A stretch of DNA of 64,000 nt from NCBI RefSeq assembly GCF_002902965.1, contig NZ_CP026108.1, forward strand, positions 868,001 through 932,000. Reading direction: 5' to 3'. The translations under genes and the position numbers were made by a program. This stretch comes from Paraburkholderia hospita (GTDB lineage Bacteria; Pseudomonadota; Gammaproteobacteria; Burkholderiales; Burkholderiaceae). This document shows, in pieces, positions 29,231-37,588 of the stretch (within the stretch, counting starts at the first letter, position 1; every line of letters begins with the position of its first letter). Under the pieces are notes generated by a model. The model was not told the origin of the DNA. It saw only the letters and a program-made list of their open reading frames with translations, and did not search any database.

Positions 29231-29739
29231 TTGCAATGGAGCGCGAATCGGGTCAGTCGGTACGATGGAATCAATGCGAGGCTTATGCGCAAGGGATTCC
29301 CATGGGGAACAGCAGACTTCGGAAAAACTACAGAAAATCCACGGGAAAGGTGGTGCATCGGTGTTTCGGACTTGCCGGAATACGGAGCGACAGGCATTCG
29401 CGAATGGGCGAAAACCATTGCGAATTGGAAGCAATCGTGAGCCGGTCCCGCTCAGGTCAACCATACCCGAATGCAACCCGCGAGAAATCCGAGCATCGAC
29501 AGAATCTTCAGCGCACGCCCTCGAATCCGCCGATCCGCTCGATTCGGCGATGAGCATACTTTTGTCGAATAGACCTTTGCGGAGATATGAGCGTTTGCGC
29601 GCGGCATCTTGTCCAAGCCTTCTTTTCCTTGATGGGTCGGCTATAGTATCTGGTCGCTGAGGCCGACTGTAGGGCCATGAAATGACTGTTGGGCCAGGCC
29701 ATCTTTGATGTTCAGGCCATCTCCGTCAAATGTGGTACC
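29231..29739. other. Gap, nothing recognised
   Basis: Overlapping short frames on both strands, no domain, no repeat. It lies between the universal stress gene and the TnpB relic. Confidence 0.45.
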
Positions 29740-30065
29740 GGTGAATAGACAAGAATGGTGGATGCACGGCTAGGGTCGGGCGAGGCAGTGCCGCAATCAA
29801 CGACAGGCGAAGCAAACGCGACCGGGCGCGACCATTGCGGCCGGGGCAAGGCGTTGCCCCTCTCGAACGAGCATAACGTTCGCTGGTAACTGCCTTGACG
29901 CCCTCCCCGCGCTCAGCCTTCGGCTGCCGCGCTGTGCGCGGAAAGGACGAGGATTGCTTCTGCAAGACGGCGACGTCCCGCCGCGAGAATGTTGACTGCC
30001 GCATTGATGTCGCGATGGTGATACGCGCCATTCCGGACAGGCCCATTCTCTTATTCCAAGACCTT
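29740..30065 (-). pseudogene. C-terminal relic of a TnpB (IS200/IS605-type) protein
   Basis: On the minus strand from about 30045 leftwards one frame reads VRNGAYHHRDINAAVNILAA followed by GRRRLAEAILVLSA. This is the TnpB end, where the zinc-ribbon is followed by HxRDxNAAxNIL with the last RuvC Asp. The preceding Cys pair is only seen in another frame (CPEW). Downstream, LCSFERGNALPRPQWSRPVA is the usual low-complexity tail of such genes. The N-terminal half is missing here. A TnpB N-terminal fragment on the same strand lies at 36598-36723. Confidence 0.75.
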
Positions 30066-30273
30066 GGACTGTTTGCGACGCACCGCATATTCATCGCCGA
30101 TAGTCTGGACGGTTTGAGAGTACCGCCTACTTAGGCATCGACCTCTAAGTTAAGGTAAGCTCGCCTCGCCTCGCACACAATACTCTTCTCATTGCAGGGC
30201 GCATCGCTCGTGTACCGTGAGGCAAGGGCTTCGCGGGCGCCAGACGCACCGCATAGGTTCCGGAGATACTTCA

Positions 30274-30651
30274 ATGGATTTTTTTAAGGTTGCCATGACT
30301 GCCGTTTTGTTTGTTTCTGCACCCACATGGGCCGGGGACCTGACAGGGCCTCAGAATAACGCCGTTAGATCAGCAAAGCAGTATCTCAGTATGCAAGGGT
30401 TCTCACGGAACGGACTTATTCGGCAACTCTCATCGGAGGCAGGCGATGGTTACACGGTTGCCGATGCTACGGTAGCGGTGGACAGCCTCAACGTTGATTG
30501 GAACCAGCAGGCGGTGAAGTCTGCCAAGCAGTACCTCAGCATACAAGGCTTCTCGTGCAAAGGCCTCATTCGTCAACTTTCCTCAAACGCCGGAGATCGA
30601 TACACCGTAAGCCAAGCAACCTACGGGGCAAGACAGGCGGACGCTTGCTAA
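30274..30651 (+). CDS. Ltp-like two-repeat exported protein
   Basis: The 125-residue protein has a signal peptide (MDFFKVAMTAVLFVSAPTWA) and two tandem repeats of about 45 residues: 28-73 (NNAVRSAKQYLSMQGFSRNG) and 78-121 (QQAVKSAKQYLSIQGFSCKG). The SAKQYLS-x-QGFS-x-GLIRQLSS pattern is that of the Ltp-family helix-turn-helix repeat, known from host cell surface-exposed lipoproteins and from prophage superinfection-exclusion lipoproteins that block phage DNA entry. No lipobox Cys is seen; the mature protein would be periplasmic. GGAG precedes ATG 30274. It sits beside the Thoeris region. Confidence 0.8.
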   Translation: MDFFKVAMTAVLFVSAPTWAGDLTGPQNNAVRSAKQYLSMQGFSRNGLIRQLSSEAGDGYTVADATVAVDSLNVDWNQQAVKSAKQYLSIQGFSCKGLIRQLSSNAGDRYTVSQATYGARQADAC

Positions 30652-31489
30652 AAGCTCTCCAGGGGCCTTACGCGATTCCTGGCGTTTGTAAAAAAGAAGC
30701 TTTCAGTTCGCGATACCTCAGCGATAAGGACAATTACATCGCGAGGATTTTCCCGACCCCGTTAATTCTGGATTCCGATCCCCTTCAGGCCCAGGTCGGT
30801 GCCGACCGACCGTTCAATCTCGCCGGTCGCAGGCTTCGGTGTCTTCTCGCGGCGGCGAACGTCAACTTCCGTACAACCGAATGCAAACAACAACCGGGAG
30901 CGGCCCTCCGATGCGTAGTCGTGCAATGGCCCTCTCGAATCTACCACGGCAATTCGTGGCGTTAAGCTGCAAAGCGAATGCGTTAGTACGTGCATGATGT
31001 CAGTTACAGTAAGCCTGATTGAACCGCACCCTAGACATGTCGTCGCTCTGGAAGTTTTCGTCTCCCGTGCTGAGCAGATCGTGAGGATCGAAAAGCCCGA
31101 GACGGCACCGACAATGTTCACGACCCATACCGCACTGCACAAAACTGTCGATTCCCGCGCGTCGTTCGAGGTCGCTGCGTACACCGCGCAGGTTCGCATC
31201 AGACACGGTCTAACAGACTTTCGAGATCGCACGGTCGACGGGGATTCCTGCGTCCGTACGTTCAGGATGGTTTGCGCGCCCGCGATACGAATCCTCACGT
31301 GTGAGAATGCCGCGCTGCGTCCCTCTCAGCGCGATTGCGACGCGCATGGGATCGACGTGCATAGCGGGCGCTTGAGCGTCAGGTCGCCTCGCGGATAGGA
31401 GCCCGCTATCTGCTGCGAAAGCTGCACCGAGGTATCCAAAAGTATGAGCGCTGTATGCCCACGTAAGATTGCACTGAACCGTTCGTACA
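30652..31489. other. Gap with no confident gene
   Basis: Two overlapping frames, 30762-31298 minus and 30994-31398 plus, are open but have no recognisable fold or ribosome binding site, and they mirror each other. I see nothing I can support. Confidence 0.4.
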
Positions 31490-31732
31490 ATGGTTTTCTT
31501 TGGGTCGGCGGCCTACCATGATCTCACGGATCTATACGATCCCGTTAGACTGCAGTTATACGACGTGCGTGGGAAGAGCATTCGTTCGTGTGCCGACCAA
31601 GAGTTGTATTGGCGGACTTTGAACCGCATGGGTACGATCGGATTTGGCGGGAACGACCGGCGTCTTCTACGCACGATAGAAAAAACCGCTGACCAGGTGG
31701 CTCTCGGCGGAAGGAAGGGAGGCTGTCCATGA
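31490..31732 (+). CDS. Possible small hypothetical protein, doubtful
   Basis: An 80-residue frame (LYDPVRLQLYDVRGKSIRSC and so on) ends in an ATGA overlap with the next gene, which would fit an operon. There is no family match I know and no clear ribosome binding site. It may be a chance frame. Confidence 0.25.
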   Translation: MVFFGSAAYHDLTDLYDPVRLQLYDVRGKSIRSCADQELYWRTLNRMGTIGFGGNDRRLLRTIEKTADQVALGGRKGGCP

Positions 31733-32001
31733 AAAGGCGCAAGATTTTCACCCTGCTGTGTCCGTGCGGTCACCGCGGCTTTATTGTGGAAAGCAGGGAT
31801 AACACAGTAATGCCACAGTGGCATTTCAATTTCCTCTGCGGTCTTTCTCATGTGGGAGAATACGAAGGACTTGATCCGCTGTTCGCGGATGCCACACCTG
31901 CGTGCCTTTCCTGTGGACAATCATTGGGACCGGAGCACATCGTGGCGCGAATAGACGAGCCCGTCACGGAAGAGCAGTCGGAGAGTACACGCAGTTTCTA
32001 G
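31729..32001 (+). CDS. Small zinc-ribbon-like hypothetical protein
   Basis: The 90-residue protein has a CPCGH motif at residues 11-15 and CLSCG at 59-63, a spacing that fits a split zinc ribbon. It starts MKRRKIFTLLCPCGHRGFIV. GGGAGG lies 8 bases before ATG 31729, a strong ribosome binding site. It resembles short conserved hypothetical proteins on Burkholderia islands. The role is unknown. Confidence 0.65.
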   Translation: MKRRKIFTLLCPCGHRGFIVESRDNTVMPQWHFNFLCGLSHVGEYEGLDPLFADATPACLSCGQSLGPEHIVARIDEPVTEEQSESTRSF

Positions 32002-32413
32002 CGCAATGGATACTTCGCTGGAAGCAAAAGTCCGGTGATCACATCGATCACGAATGCCGCAGGTGCTTGCCATGTACATCTATGCGATCCGTTATCGGGA
32101 TGTCCACGTTGAAGGGAAACTAACAGGCAGCATCCCGCGCTTTTATTGACTTATACAGGCAAGGCCGAATCCTTTTCCTGCAGGAACTGGATAAGGTCGT
32201 GACGGCTTGGAGTGGTGTACATGCCGCAAAGACGAACGGCTGGAGTTGTCCGACCGCACTCATTCACAGAAGGCGCCCCAAAAGCTACGGTTGGAGATTT
32301 CAGGCAGCTTTACAGCAAGCCCACGTGCACTTGCCACAATCTGCCACTCACCCAAGCCGTACAGCGGCCACTCGAACGGCTGGTCTTCTCCAAAACGTGC
32401 GGGATACTCTAGA
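32002..32413. other. Gap upstream of the IS element
   Basis: No supported gene. Three overlapping plus frames around 32199-32459 are Pro/Arg-rich and share the same DNA. The right end is the insertion site of the IS at 32414. Confidence 0.45.
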
Positions 32414-33272
32414 GGGTGTTAGGTACTTTGAAGGGCTGGAACCACATGCACAAGCATAAGCATGGCGAAGACTACAAAATGAAGTCCGGCAAGCGTTTCG
32501 GGCAGACGTTCGTAATCCCGTGCAAGACGGCGGAAGCGGTTGAGCCAGCCGAAACTGCGCTCGACCACCCATCGACGGGGCAACAGCACAAAGCCTTTTT
32601 TTGCTTCGTCCAGCTTGACCACCTGCAGCTCAATGCCTTGATCACGTGCTGCCTGTGCAGGCTCTTCACCGGTATAGCCCTGATCCGCAAACGCCACCTT
32701 GACGGTTTCTCCCGTGACCTGCTGCACCTGACGTGCAAGTTCGGCCACCTGCGCACGCTCCTGTTCATTGGCCGGCGTCACATGCACCGCCAGCAACTGT
32801 CCCAGGGTATCCACCGCAATATGAACCTTGCTGCCGCGTTTGCGTTTGTAGCCGTCGTAACCCGCGCGCGGCCCGCTCTCACAGGTGGACTGCAACGTGC
32901 GCCCATCGAGGATGACCGCGCTGGGTTGTCCCTGACGCCCTTGCGCCACACGAATGATCGACCTCATGTCACTGACGATGTCCTCAAAGCAGCCCGCGCG
33001 AAGCCAGCGCTGGGTTTGCTGGTAGACCAGTTCCCAGGGTGGAAAGTTGTTGGGCAGCAGACGCCACGGCGCGCCAGCGCGCACAATCCAGCGCAGCGCG
33101 TTAAACATCTCGCGAAGCTCGTACTTTCTTTGCGGCGCATCTTTTTCCATCAACGTCAGATACGGTGCAACGAAGCACCATTCTTCGTCTGACACATCGG
33201 TTGGATATGGTTTGCGTCTTTCTCTTGTCATTCCTCCAGGATACCAGGTTCTACAAAAAGTGCCTAACACCC
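32414..33272 (-). mobile_element. Apparently complete IS5-family insertion sequence, about 859 bp
   Basis: The ends are inverted repeats: GGGTGTTAGGTACTTT at the left (from 32414) and the complement of AAAGTGCCTAACACCC at the right (ending 33272), with one mismatch. One transposase gene fills the element, and its stop lies inside the left repeat. Flanks read CTAG on the left and TATAG on the right; an exact target duplication is not obvious. It lies 200 bases beyond the end of the Thoeris operon. Confidence 0.85.
32419..33231 (-). CDS. IS5-family transposase
   Basis: The 270-residue DDE transposase starts MTRERRKPYPTDVSDEEWCF, has the DUF4096-like N-terminus (LRWIVRAGAPWRLLPNNFPP) and a complete triad. 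The Asp residues are in SAVILDGRTLQST and KVAFADQGYTGEE, and the Glu is in WVVERSFGWLNRFRRLARDY. The ATG at 33231 is used on family grounds; the frame upstream to 33510 lies partly outside the element. No frameshift is seen, so it may be active. Confidence 0.93.
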   Translation of the reverse strand: MTRERRKPYPTDVSDEEWCFVAPYLTLMEKDAPQRKYELREMFNALRWIVRAGAPWRLLPNNFPPWELVYQQTQRWLRAGCFEDIVSDMRSIIRVAQGRQGQPSAVILDGRTLQSTCESGPRAGYDGYKRKRGSKVHIAVDTLGQLLAVHVTPANEQERAQVAELARQVQQVTGETVKVAFADQGYTGEEPAQAARDQGIELQVVKLDEAKKGFVLLPRRWVVERSFGWLNRFRRLARDYERLPETLAGLHFVVFAMLMLVHVVPALQST

Positions 33273-33473
33273 TATAGGCGTACTTGTCGGCCATTGCCGA
33301 CGTTGGGGAGGGCTGGGTTCTACGTCGGCAAGGTGGCAGATTGCTGACGCTGCCGGCGTCGAGCAGCCGAGCGGTAGCTTCCTGCATCAGCGAACTCACG
33401 CTCCCAAGCCACAATCTGACCGACCATAGTTGGCGCGAGCCGCGGAAACCGGCGACCCGAGCACAACTGCCGA

Positions 33474-33914
33474 CTATTTGCCTGCGGCTACAGCTGCGTC
33501 CTCCACCCACTTACCGAGGTAATCCCTACCGTTGCCGTTGTTCCACAGGTAGTGGTTGTACCCCTTGACTCGCAGACTGCAGCACTCAGTGGTGTTCCCG
33601 TTCAGATCCTTGATCTTGCTGACATCGATGGTCAGGATTCCATTTCCCCGAGCGATACTCTGGTCAATCTCGTACGTGACCCATCGACTCTTGTTCGTAT
33701 TCGCGCCGACCAGCACCACCGTGACTGTCGTTCCGTCGAGCTGCTTGTCAATCCATGCTTTGATGGCACTGTCACCCTTGCGCTCGACCTCTTCAAAGTC
33801 CGCCTTATCGATGAACCCCGACTTGATTGCACCCGTGATGACATTACTATTGCGCACATTCATGGCGCGCTGGACATCGTCATACTTGAAGCTGAAGAAG
33901 ACTTTTCTTGCCAT
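33474..33914 (-). CDS. thsB: Thoeris ThsB, TIR-like signal-producing protein (first copy)
   Basis: The 146-residue protein matches the short ThsB TIR-like fold (MTH538/DUF1863 type). The N-terminus MARKVFFSFKYDDVQRAMNV is followed by RNSNVITG, and the later SRWVTYEIDQSIARGNGILT carries Glu82 at the place of the TIR catalytic Glu. The layout follows Bacillus cereus ThsB closely as I recall it. In Thoeris, ThsB senses phage and makes a cyclic ADP-ribose isomer that switches on ThsA. It starts 9 bases after the thsA stop, so it is in the same operon. Downstream there is about 200 bases, then the IS. Confidence 0.92.
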   Translation of the reverse strand: MARKVFFSFKYDDVQRAMNVRNSNVITGAIKSGFIDKADFEEVERKGDSAIKAWIDKQLDGTTVTVVLVGANTNKSRWVTYEIDQSIARGNGILTIDVSKIKDLNGNTTECCSLRVKGYNHYLWNNGNGRDYLGKWVEDAAVAAGK

Positions 33915-33923
33915 TTTTTGTCC

Positions 33924-35354
33924 CTAGACGATACTTAGAAGTTTCAACACAATTCCCGTGGCGGCGTCGAAATCTGTCTTGTCGTCGCCAAGAGCCTGCA
34001 AGAGCGGCAGTATTTGAGCGCCGTTTTGGTGCTTGGTTGGATCAAAAGCTGCCAGCACCTCTTCCCAAATCCTTAGGGTTATCGAGCCGGTAATACCGAC
34101 AGGGATAACGAAGACACCTTGCTCGCGAGCAATGTCGAATTCCTCGCGCATTCCGTTCGACTCGACAACGGTATCGTCTTGCAATTTGTTTCCAAATAGG
34201 AAGATAGCGATGCCCGCATGGTCAATCATCCTATGGCGATACTCTCGCCACAGTTCTCGGAGCGGCCGAGTTCCAGACTGAGTCTGGGGAAACGGTCGTA
34301 GAACCAACCGCTCGCTGTCGAGGCGCCCTCCGTTCATGATGGTCTGCTCAAGGACGCCCGTGATGACCGCGCTGCCGACACCGAGACCAAACCCCGAGAT
34401 GACCCGGAAGTCGGCATTGCTGATTTCGCGACTCAGGTTGTACACAAACTTCTCAGCCTCGGGCTGGGTCCACGGCGAGTAATCGTGTGCGGCTCCCGAG
34501 ATAAAAATCGTTCGCCGTTTGTGCTTGTCCTCAACAGCTTTCAGGATAGTCGTTATATCAGCGTACTCGTCAACGTAGGTGGTTCGAATACCAACGCGCA
34601 ACAGTTCTCCTTCGAACAGCTTCTCTTTCCGCTGCCTATACTCGAAATCAGCCTTGCTTTCACCCTCATTTTGGCTTACGCGCCGCAGAATGCAATGATG
34701 CTGTCGCTGGTCCTTTCCATACTGGATTCGGACACGGCTGAGGATGTATTCAAGATTCGGGTCGGTAAAACTGAACCCCAAGAACAGGAAGGTCTTTGAT
34801 ACTAAGTCGCCGCTCAATGCAGTAATGAACGGCTGCATTGCAAGGTGGTAGCGCTCGTAATCATCGCGAATCAGCACAGCTTCCGATGCGTGGTCGGCGT
34901 CACCGTGCATCTTGTAGACAATGGCGTCTCGGTGGCGACGCGTCGTCGCCAGCTGCTTGACCGTGTACTTAACGTCAGGAATTTTTCCGTTCGACTCAAG
35001 AGACGATTCGATAAGCTTGTCGTAATTTGTTGTCCAGAACGTATAAATCGGAAGCCTAGCAAGAATGCGATGATTCTCCGTCGGCGCGAGATCCGTAGAG
35101 AATTCCGTCACCAGAAGCTGGTTGAGCTTTGCTCGATTCGCGTGGTTGACGTTTGTGTGGTACTGCGCCAATGTGACAAGATCCCATTCTTTTTCCACAT
35201 CAAGATCGAGGTCGTCTGCAATCGGCTTTAGCAAAGTTTTCCAATCGACGTATCCTGCCCCGCGGGAAAATCCCGCACCAGCGAATATTGCGAGGTTTCC
35301 TTCTTCGAGCTCTTTCGAAAGGGCCTCCACTAGCTTTATTTGTTCTCGATGCAC
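33924..35354 (-). CDS. thsA: Thoeris ThsA, SIR2-SLOG NADase effector
   Basis: At 476 residues it equals the length of B. cereus ThsA. The N-terminal SIR2 domain (about 1-275) has AIFAGAGFSRGAGYVDWKTL, Asn110 in FWTTNYDKLIE and His150 in VYKMHGDADH, matching the two known catalytic residues (N112, H152), and the SKTFLFLGFSFTDPNLEYIL segment. The C-terminal SLOG domain (about 280-476) begins RRTIFISGAAHDYSPW. It has GFGLGVGS at 321-328 and RPFPQ at 353-357, the pocket for the cyclic ADP-ribose signal. On activation ThsA destroys cellular NAD and aborts infection. It is transcribed between the two TIR genes. Confidence 0.96.
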   Translation of the reverse strand: MHREQIKLVEALSKELEEGNLAIFAGAGFSRGAGYVDWKTLLKPIADDLDLDVEKEWDLVTLAQYHTNVNHANRAKLNQLLVTEFSTDLAPTENHRILARLPIYTFWTTNYDKLIESSLESNGKIPDVKYTVKQLATTRRHRDAIVYKMHGDADHASEAVLIRDDYERYHLAMQPFITALSGDLVSKTFLFLGFSFTDPNLEYILSRVRIQYGKDQRQHHCILRRVSQNEGESKADFEYRQRKEKLFEGELLRVGIRTTYVDEYADITTILKAVEDKHKRRTIFISGAAHDYSPWTQPEAEKFVYNLSREISNADFRVISGFGLGVGSAVITGVLEQTIMNGGRLDSERLVLRPFPQTQSGTRPLRELWREYRHRMIDHAGIAIFLFGNKLQDDTVVESNGMREEFDIAREQGVFVIPVGITGSITLRIWEEVLAAFDPTKHQNGAQILPLLQALGDDKTDFDAATGIVLKLLSIV

Positions 35355-35678
35355 ATGTTCCCCTATTCGTTGCTTTTCTTTGCGCCGTGGTCGACACTCC
35401 GCTCACCGCGAAAATTAGACATGTTTCCGCGTTCCGACTCGAAAGCAAGTGTAACATTTGCCGCCTGAAAAATTGCGCCCCCAACCTGCCCCTCAAGCCT
35501 CTCTTTATGACAACCAGCGGGGAAGTTAGGAAAATATCCAATTCGCATGTGTATGATGCTGTCGGTCACGCAGTCCGAAGCCATTTTCGCGGCACTGAAT
35601 GTTGTGAGCCGATCGGCACAATAGTGACCAACGTGCTGCACAGCCACGTAGCCACGCGGATGCAATCCGTTCGATCTT
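35355..35678. other. 324-base gap inside the Thoeris locus
   Basis: No gene is supported between the distal TIR gene and thsA; frames on both strands are shadows. The gap is long for a single operon, so thsA may have its own promoter here. No terminator hairpin was seen. Confidence 0.5.
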
Positions 35679-36281
35679 TTAACCCAACAGCTTCTTGAGG
35701 TTTTCCCAGTTCCATGCGTACAGCCGACCGGCATTCGGAACCGCGGTGTAGTCACCGTCCTTATAGCCGATGACCTGCACAATCTTGACGCCCGCTACAC
35801 GCGCCATCGCCACTTCCTTGAGAACGCCTTGCGCTTTGTGCGTCTTGGGTCCAACCATAACAACGACGATGTCGGCCCGGCTAATTGCCGCACGCGCCTT
35901 ATTTTCCCAGTCGTGCTCAGGAGCTGCCTCCCTTAAAGAGTGGTCGATGACCTCGAACGGAGAGTCCTGCAGCTTAGCCTGTCCAAGAACAAAGTCTTTT
36001 AGCACCCGATCGTTGTCAAAGTCGAAACTCACGAATATGCGCGTCTTTGCCACGTTTTCCCTCTTGAGTAGGGTCCGGGCGAAGTGCGCTGCGATTCCGC
36101 CCAACAACAAGCCACCCACCCCGGGAGCGATGGTGTTCCCAAGCAAAGCGGCGCCCGCGCCAACGGCGATTGCCCCGCTTGCCGATAAATCAGAATGATG
36201 GATCCTACAGAAGTCGCTTTCTGCCAACGGCTGATTGAGGCAGCGACGTCCGGATTTGGTCGTTGAGTTGCAGCGTCTCAT
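35679..36281 (-). CDS. Second Thoeris-associated TIR protein with zinc-knuckle and membrane segment
   Basis: The 200-residue protein has three parts. Residues 1-30 form a Cys/His knuckle (Cys4, Cys14, Cys25, His28/His29; RRCNSTTKSGRRC and SDFCRIHH). Residues about 33-70 are Gly/Ala-rich and hydrophobic (GAIAVGAGAALLGNTIAPGV onwards), probably one or two membrane-inserted helices. From about 78 a TIR/ThsB-like domain starts TRIFVSFDFDNDRVLKDFVL, with WENKARAAISRADIVVVMVG and a Glu in VLKEVAMARVAGVKIV. It differs in sequence from the first ThsB. ATG 36281 is chosen because the knuckle starts there; a TTG lies 15 codons upstream. Role inferred: an alternative phage sensor feeding the same ThsA. 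Confidence 0.85.
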   Translation of the reverse strand: MRRCNSTTKSGRRCLNQPLAESDFCRIHHSDLSASGAIAVGAGAALLGNTIAPGVGGLLLGGIAAHFARTLLKRENVAKTRIFVSFDFDNDRVLKDFVLGQAKLQDSPFEVIDHSLREAAPEHDWENKARAAISRADIVVVMVGPKTHKAQGVLKEVAMARVAGVKIVQVIGYKDGDYTAVPNAGRLYAWNWENLKKLLG

Positions 36282-36597
36282 TGTTCTTTTGCGCCAGCTT
36301 TTGTTGCGTATTGCAACTGATTGCAATAACCCGGAAATGATGTAGATCGACCTCCCGTGATGCGGCCTTGGGAGCCCTATTTTGCGACTCTAGCACGATT
36401 TTTGTTTGAATCAGACGGGGAGACGTGTTCTCGCAGATATCTTATTGCGGGCAAATGTTGCCCGTGCACGACGGGCGACTGGGACCAACTCGAATGATCG
36501 CAGACAGGCGGCGTTGTTCGCCACGGGCCATACGACCCACGAGCAACCTATAGCAGCCTTTGCCCAGCATTCGGCCAATGTCAGCAATGGCCGACGG

Positions 36598-36723
36598 TTT
36601 GACCTTCAGCGAAAGTTCGTTGACGAAATTCCACACAAAGTTCACCTCGCGTGCAAGCTCGCGCAAGAGCGCGGCATGCTTGTCTTTCATTTTGAAGCGC
36701 AGTACGCGGGTCGAGAAGGTCAT
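36598..36723 (-). pseudogene. N-terminal fragment of a TnpB-type protein
   Basis: From ATG 36723 the frame reads MTFSTRVLRFKMKDKHAALL then RELAREVNFVWNFVNELSLK, the typical N-terminus of IS607/IS1341-type TnpB proteins (REVNFVWNxxNELS). Homology ends at about 36598, although the frame stays open to 36442. The matching C-terminal relic lies 6.5 kb further along the same strand at 29740-30065. Confidence 0.8.
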
Positions 36724-37054
36724 GGGCCGACACGGTCAATTCTTCCGTATAGGCACACCTTCAAATCCTTCGAAAAAATCGCGATATTGATGCTTCGCTG
36801 TCAACAACCGCCTTTTATCCCCGGCTTGTTAAGCTCGCTGAAGCTGCCTCAGGTCGCCGCGGATGTTGATAACGAACCGCCATGCAAGACCTTTTAAGAA
36901 ACGCGAACATGACGGGTGGGGAAGAAGAAGGAAAAGCGTTACGCAGTAACGATCATGCCGATTCCACGCCAAGGGTTTACGCCAGTTAAAAAAGAACTCC
37001 CTACGACGCAGACTTTGCTCGCCGTTTCGATTCAAAAGTAAATCGAGGGATCAA
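36724..37054. other. Gap holding a palindrome copy
   Basis: No supported gene. It contains a 15-bp copy of the recurrent palindrome at 36937-36951 and the upstream region of the small gene at 37055. Confidence 0.5.
36937..36951. repeat. Palindrome copy CGTTACGCAGTAACG
   Basis: Six-base arms CGTTAC/GTAACG around GCA. The core is identical to that at 26751-26769 but with shorter arms. It lies about 100 bases upstream of the gene at 37055. Confidence 0.75.
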
Positions 37055-37318
37055 ATGAAAATAAACGGGGCGGTCATCAAGGAACAGGGGATCACATTCG
37101 CCATTGTGATCGTTAAGGCGTCCGCTCTTCAGACGGCAATGAGCGCGACCGAGGCTCGGAAAGCTTTCCAGCCACTCTTTCCAAGACTGCCGCTTGTGCT
37201 TGCGGCACAAGACTCCCGCGGTAGATTCGAGTATCAGGGTCGAAATGATCTGGTTCGATTCCTTGCGTCAATAGACGCGGATCGTATTCCTTGGAAGGAA
37301 TACACCATCTTTTTATAA
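37055..37318 (+). CDS. Conserved small island protein of unknown function
   Basis: The 87-residue protein starts MKINGAVIKEQGITFAIVIV and has LPLVLAAQDSRGRFEYQGRN and FLASIDADRIPWKEYTIF. I recognise the general type (small conserved hypothetical proteins on genomic islands of Burkholderiaceae) but know no function. It looks like a compact α/β domain. GAGG lies about 8 bases before ATG 37055. Confidence 0.7.
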   Translation: MKINGAVIKEQGITFAIVIVKASALQTAMSATEARKAFQPLFPRLPLVLAAQDSRGRFEYQGRNDLVRFLASIDADRIPWKEYTIFL

Positions 37319-37375
37319 CCTTCATTGATGGCCACAATCTGCGAATAAGTACACCGCTTTTAGAAGGAAACATAT

Positions 37376-37588
37376 ATGGCAAAAATCGGGGACATCTTCA
37401 AACCAGGTGATACAGTGCCTCATTCAGGAATCTACACCGTCACGCACGACAATCAACACACGCAGGCGCATGACGTCACTTGCGTGTATGGGAAGAGATT
37501 TCCACCGTGCAAGGGCTGCGGCGCGCATCCGCGCTTCAAACTCAAGTACGTCGCTCAGCACATCGAAAGCAATGACTTCTTCAAGTAG
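37376..37588 (+). CDS. Small GD-PxSGxY protein with metal-binding residues
   Basis: The 70-residue protein has FKPGDTVPHSGIYTVTHDNQ, then HTQAHDVTCVYGKRFPPCKG with CGAHPRFKLKYVAQHI. The pattern GDTVPxSGIYxVxH..H..FPPCKGCG is shared by small conserved proteins of unknown function; the Cys residues (CKGC) and His residues suggest a zinc site. GAAGG lies before ATG 37376. It may be co-transcribed with the gene at 37055 (57-base gap). Confidence 0.75.
   Translation: MAKIGDIFKPGDTVPHSGIYTVTHDNQHTQAHDVTCVYGKRFPPCKGCGAHPRFKLKYVAQHIESNDFFK

Noticed and set aside
30762..31298. 178-codon minus-strand frame and 134-codon plus-strand frame over the same DNA
   Set aside because: They mirror each other, both have odd composition, and neither has a known domain or start signal.
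32410..33276. Target-site duplication of the IS
   Set aside because: Left flank CTAG and right flank TATAG do not give an exact duplication; I could not define one.
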